Positions 32,722-39,425 of a stretch of DNA of 64,000 bases are shown here, piece by piece (the stretch's first letter is position 1; each line of letters opens with the position of its first letter). Made by a program: the position numbers and the translations under genes. The stretch comes from REEB52 sp964626905 (GTDB lineage Bacteria; Chlamydiota; Chlamydiia; Chlamydiales; SM23-39). The stretch spans positions 62,001 through 126,000 of the forward strand of contig CAZVHA010000001.1 in the NCBI GenBank assembly GCA_964626905.1, in the 5' to 3' direction. Below the pieces are notes generated by a model, which made no database searches, was not told the DNA's origin, and saw nothing but the letters and a program-made list of their open reading frames with translations.

Positions 32722-33190
32722 GAAAAAGAAGATACTGCAATTTTGTTTTTTTCTCACCTTTTTTGCGGGGTGTTATAAGGAACATCTCTATGTGCAGCAG
32801 GAGTGGCTCGATCGCAATTATTTAGCGAGTAGCTATGTCAATACGCCTGATCCGAGACAAGAATCTCCGCCGACGGGGCACAGACTCTTGATTGCGTGGC
32901 GTTTTCCCTCGAATCTCGTCAATTATGGATTGAATCTTTGTTTGCGGGTCCGTTTTTGGGATCAAGTGGAGGAGGAGATTGAGAGGCCCATTTGCAAATC
33001 GCACGGGCATTTTGCTTTTAATTTTTTAGATCAAAAGATTTTGACTTACCGGATTGAGGTGAAAAATCAGGCGGGGGAGGTGGTGGAGGTTTGGGAGCAC
33101 CATTTTTGGACCAAACTGATCGATGTGGATCGGAGGAGCTCTTCTGTCTCATCCCAACCCAAACAGGGGTCTGTGATGGAGACGCCGTAG
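32720..33190 (+). CDS. Putative lipoprotein of unknown function
   Basis: A 156-residue protein starting MKKKILQFCFFLTFFAGC, a clear lipoprotein signal with lipobox FAGC. GAGG lies 8-11 bp upstream of the ATG at 32720; another ATG at 32714 is also in frame. The mature part (YKEHLYVQQEWLDRNYLAS, later IAWRFPSNLVNYGLNLCLRV) has no domain I recognise; it looks like a small envelope lipoprotein. The last 124 bp are antisense to the end of the DAHP synthase gene, an unusually long convergent overlap. The 3' tail is low-complexity (SSSVSSQPKQG), as if it had drifted into the neighbour. Confidence 0.78.
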   Translation: MKKKILQFCFFLTFFAGCYKEHLYVQQEWLDRNYLASSYVNTPDPRQESPPTGHRLLIAWRFPSNLVNYGLNLCLRVRFWDQVEEEIERPICKSHGHFAFNFLDQKILTYRIEVKNQAGEVVEVWEHHFWTKLIDVDRRSSSVSSQPKQGSVMETP

Positions 33191-34104
33191 CTCAAGAAGT
33201 TGAGATCGTCGTAGAGGGGCTGTTTTCCGGGGAAGAGGTGGCTTTCCAACATGAGACCTGCGATTGCGGGATTGACCATTGCCTGATCGATGACGGTGCG
33301 AAAGACAAGGGTTTGTTTTGTGTGGTCTTTTCCGCAGTTGCCGTGGGAGCAATCGACGATGAGGCGCGGTTCGAGCCGATGTTCTTTGAGTGCATTGAGT
33401 GCAAACGCGATGGAGTGGGCGTCGTAATTGGATCCCTGATCTCCTCCGCGGAGGACGAGATGGGTGTAGGGATTTCCAAAAGTTTGGATTTTGGCTATAC
33501 AGCCTCTTGGGTCGATGCCGATATGGGAGTGGGGAATTTTTGAGGTGAGGATTCCGGCGATGGCGCTGCCGATATTGCCTTGGGAGTCGTTTTTAAATCC
33601 GATGGGAAATTTCAGTCCTGAGGCGAGCTGTCTGTGGGGTTGGGAGGCGCTCGTTCTAGCGCCGATGAGTCCCCAAACGATGAGATCGTCGAAGTAGGGG
33701 AGGACGAGCGGTTCAAGCAATTCGGTTGCGCAAGGGATCCCGAGTTCTGCAATTTTGAGAATGAGAGATCTCGATTTTCGGATGCCCGATGCGATGTCAT
33801 GAGTGCCGTTTAAATCGGGGTCATAGAGCATCCCTTTCCATCCGAGCCGTGTCCGGGGCTTTTCAAAAAAGAGGCGCATGATGGGGAAAAAGGGCTCATC
33901 GATCTCTGTCATTAACTTTTTTAGTTTTAGGGCATATTCATAGACGGCTTCTGGATCGTGAATGGAACAAGGGCCCAAGATGACGGCTAATCGCGGGGTT
34001 TTTCTCGCCAAGATTTCGATCGCCTCCCGGCGCCACGAATCGATTTTTTCGGGGACAGTGAGGGGCAATTCGCTCTTGATTTGCAACGGTGTTGGCAGTA
34101 GCAT
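33067..34104 (-). CDS. aroG: 3-deoxy-7-phosphoheptulonate (DAHP) synthase, class I alpha (AroF/G/H type)
   Basis: A 345-residue enzyme that condenses PEP and erythrose-4-phosphate, the first step of the shikimate pathway. LAVILGPCSIHDPEAVYEYA (about 39-58), RLFFEKPRTRLGWKGML, LVLRGG and IVDCSHGNCGKDH are the AroG-type signatures, and the GVSITDPCLGWDETEELL end is conserved. Length matches E. coli AroG (350). No other shikimate gene is nearby. About 41 C-terminal codons lie antisense to the lipoprotein gene. Which allosteric amino acid controls it cannot be told by eye. Confidence 0.95.
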   Translation of the reverse strand: MLLPTPLQIKSELPLTVPEKIDSWRREAIEILARKTPRLAVILGPCSIHDPEAVYEYALKLKKLMTEIDEPFFPIMRLFFEKPRTRLGWKGMLYDPDLNGTHDIASGIRKSRSLILKIAELGIPCATELLEPLVLPYFDDLIVWGLIGARTSASQPHRQLASGLKFPIGFKNDSQGNIGSAIAGILTSKIPHSHIGIDPRGCIAKIQTFGNPYTHLVLRGGDQGSNYDAHSIAFALNALKEHRLEPRLIVDCSHGNCGKDHTKQTLVFRTVIDQAMVNPAIAGLMLESHLFPGKQPLYDDLNFLSYGVSITDPCLGWDETEELLRSTSISLVQKWCSQTSTTSPA

Positions 34105-34169
34105 CGAAGGCTCATTCTAAAAAAAAGGGCGATTCAAATCAAATCCCAAAAAAGGTCCTCTTAATCTGA

Positions 34170-34200
34170 ATTGCCACAAAAGGAATCTTCTTTTAAAATC
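34170..34200 (+). repeat. Duplicated leader box, copy 1
   Basis: A 31-bp box beginning ATTGCCACAAAAGG ends 34 bp before the ATG at 34235. It recurs with 30 of 31 identities at 38839-38869, at the same distance from the paralogous gene at 38904. It contains AAAAG/CTTTT arms. It is probably promoter or 5' leader duplicated together with the gene. Confidence 0.8.
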
Positions 34201-34234
34201 CCTCACTTCTTAAATCCCTCGCAAAGGAGACCCT

Positions 34235-34735
34235 ATGAGCATACCACCTGTAACACCTCCATCGAATCCTCCTCAAAACCCCCCTTTATTTCATATAACG
34301 CACCTTGCATTTCAAGGGACATTCGGGGTGGGTGGTGACTTTGCAGCGAGGACGGAGCTAAGTATTTATCCAGATAGGGCTACCGTCGCCACAAAAATCA
34401 TGAAATACTCGGCCTTACCTGTTCAAGCCCAAAGGCAGCTGGATCCTCTTTTTTTCAAGTCATTGGGAGCGAACAAGAAGACTACGGTTCTTTGTGCTTT
34501 TGGCCCTCGTTTGCAAAGACAAGGTCTATCTGAGCAAGACCGTCAACAATGCGAGAAGGCACAGTCTGATGGATCCCCCTGTTATCCTTTGGTTAAGCAG
34601 GTGACCATGACGAATATCCATGAAACGCCTGTAGAGAGAGAGCAAATTAAAAGGCTCACACAGATGGTGGCAACGGTTGTAGATCAATGCTTTCCAAATT
34701 GGCAAAAAGCAGACTCCAAATCGGAAGAGCAATAG
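34235..34735 (+). CDS. Unknown protein, paralogue of the one at 38904
   Basis: A 166-residue soluble protein with AAAGGAG 7 bp upstream. Starts MSIPPVTPPSNPP, a proline/serine-rich N-terminus that could be a secretion signal, then a folded core (FGVGGDFAARTELSIYPDRA, VATKIMKYSALP) and a charged helix at the end (KRLTQMVATVVDQCFPNWQ). No membrane segment or signal peptide. It is clearly homologous over its whole length to the protein at 38904-39413. No family is recognised. A type III-secreted protein is possible but not shown. Confidence 0.75.
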   Translation: MSIPPVTPPSNPPQNPPLFHITHLAFQGTFGVGGDFAARTELSIYPDRATVATKIMKYSALPVQAQRQLDPLFFKSLGANKKTTVLCAFGPRLQRQGLSEQDRQQCEKAQSDGSPCYPLVKQVTMTNIHETPVEREQIKRLTQMVATVVDQCFPNWQKADSKSEEQ

Positions 34736-34894
34736 AGCGAACTATTGGATCAAGGCATTTGAAGCAATTCTGCGCCGAGGAAAAGAGCGTGCCGAATCAT
34801 TTTTTCAGTTTATCCCCATAAACTTCCCCAAAACACCTCAAAGGGGGCTTTTTTATTAGAGATTATGTTGTCAATACCATTATTCTGTATATGT

Positions 34895-34941
34895 TTGATT
34901 TTTTAATTTGTTGTATATTATAATACTTGTTAACAAATTAA
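34895..34941 (+). promoter_or_regulatory. Promoter overlapped by a 10-bp inverted repeat (candidate operator)
   Basis: TTGATT (34895-34900) and TATAAT (34919-34924) are 18 bp apart. TTAATTTGTT (34903-34912) and its perfect reverse complement AACAAATTAA (34932-34941) flank the -10 hexamer, so a dimeric repressor could block the promoter. The ATG of the next gene is at 34957. The region 34736-34956 holds no gene and is markedly AT-rich. Confidence 0.5.
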
Positions 34942-34956
34942 ACGGATAAACTAAAA

Positions 34957-36459
34957 ATGACACCATTAGACCAAGTAAGAAAGCCAATCTACACGATCGC
35001 ATTTGATGAAGAGGCGAAAGGCGCTAGGCCCCCTCTTTGTTTATTGGAACAGAGTGCCAAAAATCTGAATGGGGTCGTTTCCCCGACTCTCGCAGGGATT
35101 CCAAGCGATGTATTAGATCTGATAATTCGTTTCGAGCCATCTATTACTCAAAAGCTTCATCAAACAAATAAAGCATTGAAGGGGTCTGTAGAAGATATCT
35201 ATTTAAAATATTCTCTATGGGATAAAATTAAGAATTTGCCGAATATCAGTATTATCGTAGAAGGGGATCCATTCTTCATAAAACAGAACTCCGTAGGCGA
35301 AAAAATAAAGCGGCTCATTTCCATGGCTCGAGCGATGAACCCCTCTTGGCCCAGAGAACTGAGAGGCCTTGGATTTACCGAAGCAAGGAACTTTTGTAAT
35401 CTAAGCAAGATGATCCCTTTTAATCGCATTTTGGAAGTTGCTCTCTCCATGAAAAATGAGGAACTGGCAAAACATTTTCTTACGAAGTTTGGGGTGGAAT
35501 TCCTCGATCAAATTGACACCTACCATGCACTTAAGGCCGCTTTGCAGCAGGGCATTTCATTGTCAATCATTGATCCGCTGCTTTCGCATCTTGGAGATGA
35601 ATACTATTTGATCAAGCTTTTGCCTCTTTTATATGAGTTCAAACCAACTTTGGTAGAACCTTTCTTTCAGAGGAAGCGTTTTAATATGGATAAAGCGCTT
35701 TGTTTTGCTGCTAAAGAAGGCAAACCAGATCTCATTCGCTTCATCGTAAGTTCAAACAATCCTTACTCGACGAGTTTCACCCCGTATGCCGGCATAGAAA
35801 TATATAATGAGGAACGTGGACTTCAAAGGGCGATGATGGTGGTGGTCGATCAAGGGAACACAGAATCATTGGAGGCTCTTATAAGCGCAGAGCCTAGCCT
35901 AGAGATTTTAAAGCATGCGAAAAAACGGGCGGTTTTTTGTCATCTGATGGAACAAGCTGAGGAGCTATTTCCGGGAGGAGGGGGATTGCTGAATGGGCGG
36001 GCGTACTTGACAAGCGAAAGGTACCGCAACGGGGTAGATAACGAAGAAGAACTAGATCGGCTTCACGCCCAAATTCCAGAGCCTTTCCGCAGCGCAGCAA
36101 CTCTCTTTATTGGAGATCTGGTTCCTCATCAAAATCACAGGGAGATTCAAGAGCTTCTAGACCGAGCAATCGCGCAGCGTTCCCAAGATGACGACGTGAA
36201 GGAAACACCCCCACCCTTAGTCGATGAGGAAATCCCTCAAGCAGTTCTAACCTTAGTCGATGAGGAAATCCCTCAAGCAGTTCTAGCTGCAGATGATAGA
36301 AATTTACAGAGAAGAGAAGGGATTGAGGTGGTCCGTGTAATCAATTTTGCTGATGACGTACACGATGCTGCATATAGGAACAGAGTCTTAGCGGTATCAA
36401 CGGCAGTTTTGCTTTTGGCGCTGATTTGGCAGTTCTCTTCCTCTTGGGGCGCCGAATAG
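34957..36459 (+). CDS. Large eukaryotic-like protein: F-box-like segment, ankyrin-like repeats, C-terminal membrane anchor
   Basis: A 500-residue protein. Residues about 44-85 (LAGIPSDVLDLIIRFEPSIT and the following helices) resemble an F-box. The middle contains degenerate ankyrin-like helix pairs (ALCFAAKEGKPDLIRFIVS, LQRAMMVVVDQGNTESLEAL). An acidic linker with two copies of a 12-residue repeat (DEEIPQAVL) precedes a single membrane segment near the end (about 478-492, AVSTAVLLLALIWQF). Codon use is more AT-rich than in the core genes. In chlamydiae such proteins are candidate host-directed effectors that could recruit host ubiquitin ligase. The domain calls are by eye and tentative. Confidence 0.75.
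   Translation: MTPLDQVRKPIYTIAFDEEAKGARPPLCLLEQSAKNLNGVVSPTLAGIPSDVLDLIIRFEPSITQKLHQTNKALKGSVEDIYLKYSLWDKIKNLPNISIIVEGDPFFIKQNSVGEKIKRLISMARAMNPSWPRELRGLGFTEARNFCNLSKMIPFNRILEVALSMKNEELAKHFLTKFGVEFLDQIDTYHALKAALQQGISLSIIDPLLSHLGDEYYLIKLLPLLYEFKPTLVEPFFQRKRFNMDKALCFAAKEGKPDLIRFIVSSNNPYSTSFTPYAGIEIYNEERGLQRAMMVVVDQGNTESLEALISAEPSLEILKHAKKRAVFCHLMEQAEELFPGGGGLLNGRAYLTSERYRNGVDNEEELDRLHAQIPEPFRSAATLFIGDLVPHQNHREIQELLDRAIAQRSQDDDVKETPPPLVDEEIPQAVLTLVDEEIPQAVLAADDRNLQRREGIEVVRVINFADDVHDAAYRNRVLAVSTAVLLLALIWQFSSSWGAE
36215..36286 (+). repeat. Two tandem 36-bp units inside the eukaryotic-like gene
   Basis: Units begin at 36215 and 36251 and are identical over 35 or more bases. Each encodes the 12 residues LVDEEIPQAVLT or a close variant in the acidic linker before the membrane segment. 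Being in frame and a multiple of three, copy number can vary without breaking the gene. Confidence 0.9.
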
Positions 36460-36460
36460 G
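36402..36460 (+). repeat. 59-bp direct repeat, left copy (3' end of the eukaryotic-like gene)
   Basis: This segment codes for the C-terminal membrane segment and includes the stop codon. It recurs at 36855-36913 with 52 of 59 identities and no gap. The two copies bracket 394 bp containing the higA antitoxin gene. Confidence 0.88.
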
Positions 36461-36554
36461 CTCTGATTAAAACCCGCTAGGCTTTCTTCGGTGTCTTTTC
36501 TTTAAGACCGGCTATTTTCTGGGTGGGCTCGCAGCGATTGTAATATTCCTCTCA

Positions 36555-36854
36555 CTAAGGAAGAAGCTCTCCATTTTTAACAATTGGGCGAACATGGGTA
36601 TGCTCTTGTTCTTCAACCCACAAGTCATAATTCGCCTGTAGATTGAGCCAAAGTTGGGGCGTAGTGTCAAAAGCCTCTCCTAAAGAAATGGCAATAGCAG
36701 GAGTAACTTTTGTCTTACAAGCCCTGATCTTAAATAAAGTGTTCCTAGCAATTCCTAATCTATCCGCAAGTTTCTGCAAATTTAGATTAAGCGGCTTAAT
36801 ATAATCCTCATCAAGGATTTCTCCTGGATGAGTTGGTTTTCTTTTCTTTACCAT
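36555..36854 (-). CDS. higA: HigA-family addiction-module antitoxin, apparently orphan
   Basis: A 99-residue DNA-binding protein. THPGEILDEDYIKPLNLNLQ is the HigA/VapI signature and KLADRLGIARNTLFKI (about 27-42) is the helix-turn-helix; DTTPQLWLNLQANYDLW is typical of the C-terminal half. In these modules the HigB toxin gene normally lies immediately upstream. Here the base next to the ATG is the edge of a 59-bp direct repeat (36855-36913) and no RelE-like frame is present, so the toxin seems to be missing. It may repress other genes or act as an anti-addiction remnant. Confidence 0.9.
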   Translation of the reverse strand: MVKKRKPTHPGEILDEDYIKPLNLNLQKLADRLGIARNTLFKIRACKTKVTPAIAISLGEAFDTTPQLWLNLQANYDLWVEEQEHTHVRPIVKNGELLP

Positions 36855-36913
36855 GGCAGTTGTGCTTTTGGCGCTGATTTGGCAGTTTTCTTACCTTTGG
36901 AGTGCCGAATAGG
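36855..36913 (+). repeat. 59-bp direct repeat, right copy (gene fragment)
   Basis: It matches the last 59 bp of the coding end at 36402-36460 (52 of 59). In the matching frame it would encode AVVLLALIWQFSYLWSAE and a stop, so reading frame and stop are preserved. It has no gene body of its own and begins one base after the higA start codon. It is either the relic of a second paralogous gene or the duplicated target of an insertion. Confidence 0.85.
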
Positions 36914-36925
36914 CCAGGGAGTAGA

Positions 36926-36945
36926 GGAGTCAAGTAATTGACTCC
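36926..36945. terminator. Hairpin at the end of the hepT pseudogene
   Basis: GGAGTCAA (36926-36933) and TTGACTCC (36938-36945) form a perfect 8-bp stem with a GTAA loop, directly next to the minus-strand stop at 36946. An outer AGGGAGT/ACTCCCT pair (36916-36922 and 36941-36947) offers a competing fold. No clear U-tract. Confidence 0.5.
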
Positions 36946-37293
36946 CTAATCTTGAACCTTATTCGCGCTCACCAATGGTTTAATATACCTTATCAGGGAC
37001 GGAAGGTCTTTTTCTATTGTATTCCAAACTTCTTCAATGTCTACTTCAAAATAACCATGAGTAATGCGATCCCTCATTCCGGCAATTAATTTTCAAGGAA
37101 TTGCAGGATGCAGTTTTCTAAAATCTGGTGAAAGCCGTTTTACAGCCTCTCCGATAACGATGATCTGATGCATGACTCCTGATTGCACCAAGGAGTTTTG
37201 AAGAAACTATTTTTTTGTGATATTGCCAACGAATTTTTGTGCAGTTTCTGCGGCATTGATAATATCCAATAAAAACGCAATATCACGCTGCAT
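36946..37293 (-). pseudogene. hepT: HepT-family (DUF86, HEPN) toxin, broken by two in-frame stop codons
   Basis: The 116-codon frame starts MQRDIAFLLDIINAAETAQK and ends SANKVQD with its own stop at 36946-36948. It lines up with HepT ribonuclease toxins over its full length, including IGEAVKRLS, the RDRITHGYF catalytic RxxxxH motif and the IEKDLPSL end. Codon 29 is TAG (37207-37209) and codon 67 is TGA (37093-37095), at a place where the family normally has Trp (IPW). No frameshift is needed. The start overlaps the end of the antitoxin gene by 11 bp, the usual mntA-hepT coupling. The toxin is therefore probably dead. Confidence 0.85.
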
Positions 37294-37597
37294 AATACAC
37301 TTCTGCCGATTCTAAAATATTTTGCTTGCGAATCCAATTTCGACTATTAATAATCGCTCTTTTGCTTATCAGATCCACCGGTCTATTGAAAATTTGAGTT
37401 AATTCTTCTTCCATTTTTGCAAGGTCGAGCAGCCCCCAGCTGGCCTTTTGAGAGAACTCAATAAGAATGTCTACATCACTGCCTGAGTGAAAATCTTCTC
37501 TAAGTACAGAGCCAAAAAATGATAGTTCTGTAATATTCCATCTTTTGCAAAACTCTTCAACTTTGGCCCGAGGAATCTCAATCTGAAGTTTTTTCAT
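37283..37597 (-). CDS. mntA: MntA-family minimal nucleotidyltransferase antitoxin
   Basis: A 104-residue protein. FFGSVLREDFHSGSDVDILI (about 28-47) holds the GS...DxD active site of minimal nucleotidyltransferases, so the enzyme looks competent. In known pairs MntA adenylylates a tyrosine in HepT and silences it. Its partner, next in the operon, has two stop codons, so this antitoxin may be kept for another reason or be decaying later than the toxin. The region 37598-37798 upstream holds no gene. Confidence 0.9.
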   Translation of the reverse strand: MKKLQIEIPRAKVEEFCKRWNITELSFFGSVLREDFHSGSDVDILIEFSQKASWGLLDLAKMEEELTQIFNRPVDLISKRAIINSRNWIRKQNILESAEVYYAA

Positions 37598-37798
37598 GCA
37601 AATCCCCTATTTCTTAATTCTATCGTATATAGACCGCTCTTTGTCAACAGACTTTTTGGCTATCTTTTTCCGAATATCGCTATTCAGTGCCATTTTTTGA
37701 CCCTGGATGGAGCCCTTCGACAACACAATCAAAAGAAATCTTATAAAGCAATCTCTAAGCCTTGTGCTGTAGGTAGTTGACATGCTATCCTACTTTCC

Positions 37799-38782
37799 AT
37801 GGAAACAGCAATTCTTGAGAAAATGGCCCTTCCCGAGATTTTAGATGGGGAAGACAAAAGTTCCCCATTTATCAACTGCATGCGCAAAACCTATAAGCAT
37901 GTGAGGAAATGGGCGAAAAGGACACATACAAACTGTTTTCGGATCTACGACCGGGAAATGCACCACTATCCCCTCGCCATCGACTACTATGCAAGTAGGT
38001 ATTGCATTCAATATTTTACTCCAAATAGGGATGACCTCGAGCCTCCAGAAGATCTGGTTCAAGAAGTGGAAGATGCCCTGAGGAGGCTCTTTGGAGCAGA
38101 TTCAAAAAATATCTATTGGCGCAGCCGAATCAAAAGGGCCAAATCGCAACAGTATGAAAAGGCAAATAATCAAAATGAGTTCTTCTCCGTTTTAGAATAT
38201 GGGGTTCAATTTAGAATCAATTTAACTGACTATCTCGACACAGGCCTTTTTCTCGACCATAAAGAAACCCGTCAAATCGTCTCCTCTTATGCGCTGGGAA
38301 AAAAAGTTCTCAATCTATTTGCTTACACCTGTTCTTTCAGCGTTCATGCGGCCGTGAAGGGAGCTGCTTTTACAAAAAGCGTCGATATGTCGAATACTTA
38401 TACCGAATGGGGAAAAGAAAACTTTCTTCTCAATGGCATTTCATTAAAAAATCACCCAATCATCCGCGAAGATTGCCTAAAATTTTTGGACCAAGAAAGG
38501 GAAAAATACGATCTGATCATCATCGATCCGCCGACGATCTCTAGATCAAAAAAAATGGATCAGATGTTTGATGTTCAAATCGACTATCCCCACCTCATCA
38601 GACGCGCTCTTGAGCTCCTCAATCCAGATGGAATCCTGTTTTTTAGCACCAACTCGAGAAAATTCTCATTTGATGAAACTCTATTTCCAACCTGTAAAAT
38701 CCAAGAGATTTCCCATAAGACGCTGCCGATCGACTTTCACGATCCAAAAATCCATCGATGCTGGAAAATAGAAAAGTCTTAA
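37799..38782 (+). CDS. rlmK: SAM-dependent 23S rRNA methyltransferase, RlmK-like (C-terminal half of RlmKL)
   Basis: A 327-residue protein. DYLDTGLFLDHKETRQIV, LNLFAYTCSFSVHAA (SAM-binding motif I), VDMSNTYTEWGKENF, IIIDPPTISRSKKM and FSTNSRKFSF closely follow the RlmK half of E. coli RlmKL, which methylates G2069 to m7G. The separate RlmL half (THUMP domain, m2G2445) is absent here, so it is a stand-alone enzyme. The N-terminal about 130 residues form the PUA/EEHEE-like region. The exact target base is inferred from the family. Confidence 0.88.
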   Translation: METAILEKMALPEILDGEDKSSPFINCMRKTYKHVRKWAKRTHTNCFRIYDREMHHYPLAIDYYASRYCIQYFTPNRDDLEPPEDLVQEVEDALRRLFGADSKNIYWRSRIKRAKSQQYEKANNQNEFFSVLEYGVQFRINLTDYLDTGLFLDHKETRQIVSSYALGKKVLNLFAYTCSFSVHAAVKGAAFTKSVDMSNTYTEWGKENFLLNGISLKNHPIIREDCLKFLDQEREKYDLIIIDPPTISRSKKMDQMFDVQIDYPHLIRRALELLNPDGILFFSTNSRKFSFDETLFPTCKIQEISHKTLPIDFHDPKIHRCWKIEKS

Positions 38783-38838
38783 ATTTTATTCGGATAGCAG
38801 GTTCTTAGTTGATGAGGTATAAAAGGGGTAAAAACTCG

Positions 38839-38869
38839 ATTGCCACAAAAGGAATCTTCTTTTAGAATC
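38839..38869 (+). repeat. Duplicated leader box, copy 2
   Basis: Same 31-bp box as at 34170-34200 (30 of 31 identical), again 34 bp before the ATG of the paralogous gene, and followed by a matching AAAGGAGACCC ribosome-binding region. Confidence 0.8.
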
Positions 38870-38903
38870 TTCCACTTCTAAAACCCCTTACAAAGGAGAC
38901 CCC

Positions 38904-39413
38904 ATGAGCATAGCATCTGTAACACCTTCATCGAATCCTCCTAAAGACCTGCCCTTATTTTGTGTAACTCATTTTGCAGTCCACGGGAAGTGCGGGGTGG
39001 GTGGTGACTTTGCCGCACAGACGGAGATGGGGATTTATCCAGATAGGGCTACCGTTGTCACAAAAATCATGAAATACTCAAGCCTACCTGCCGGAGTTCA
39101 AAAACAACTGGATCCTGTTTTTTCCAAGTCATCGGGATCGGGCAAGAAGACCATGGTTTTGTCTACTTTTGGCCCTACTTTTGATAGAAAAAATCTATCC
39201 GACCAAGACCGTCAAGAATTCGAGAAGGAATATTCTGATGGATCCTCTTATTATCCTTTCGTTAATCAGGTGACCCAGACGAATACCTGGAAAACAGGTG
39301 CAAAGAGAAAGCAAATTGCAGAGCTCGTACAGACGGTCACAATGGTTGTAAATCAATGCTTTCCAAATCGGCAAAAAGCAGACTCCAACTCGGAAGAGAA
39401 AGCGAGAAACTAA
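38904..39413 (+). CDS. Unknown protein, paralogue of the one at 34235
   Basis: A 169-residue protein that aligns without large gaps to the product at 34235-34735. Shared segments include GVGGDFAA, IYPDRATV, TKIMKYS, FPN and QKADS. Most differences are substitutions in the middle, with a longer lysine/glutamate-rich tail. The N-terminal proline/serine region and the upstream leader box are conserved as well, so the duplication included the promoter. No family is recognised. It ends 12 bp before the convergent valS stop. Confidence 0.75.
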   Translation: MSIASVTPSSNPPKDLPLFCVTHFAVHGKCGVGGDFAAQTEMGIYPDRATVVTKIMKYSSLPAGVQKQLDPVFSKSSGSGKKTMVLSTFGPTFDRKNLSDQDRQEFEKEYSDGSSYYPFVNQVTQTNTWKTGAKRKQIAELVQTVTMVVNQCFPNRQKADSNSEEKARN

Positions 39414-39425
39414 CTACTTTGCGGC

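Noticed and set aside
34790..34850. Terminator after the 34235 gene
   Set aside because: CCCC...GGGG with a 13-nt loop followed by T-run is too weak a stem to call with confidence.
36215..36286. Possible CRISPR-like array
   Set aside because: Only two adjacent 36-bp units without spacers, in frame within a coding sequence.
37093..37095. TGA in hepT as recoded tryptophan
   Set aside because: Normal genes in the window (atpB, ftsY, pknD, aroG) end with TGA, a separate TAG is also present in hepT, and tRNA-Trp has a normal CCA anticodon.
37777..37798. TTGACA as a -35 box for the rlmK gene
   Set aside because: It lies only about 17 bp before the start codon, leaving no room for a -10 and a leader.
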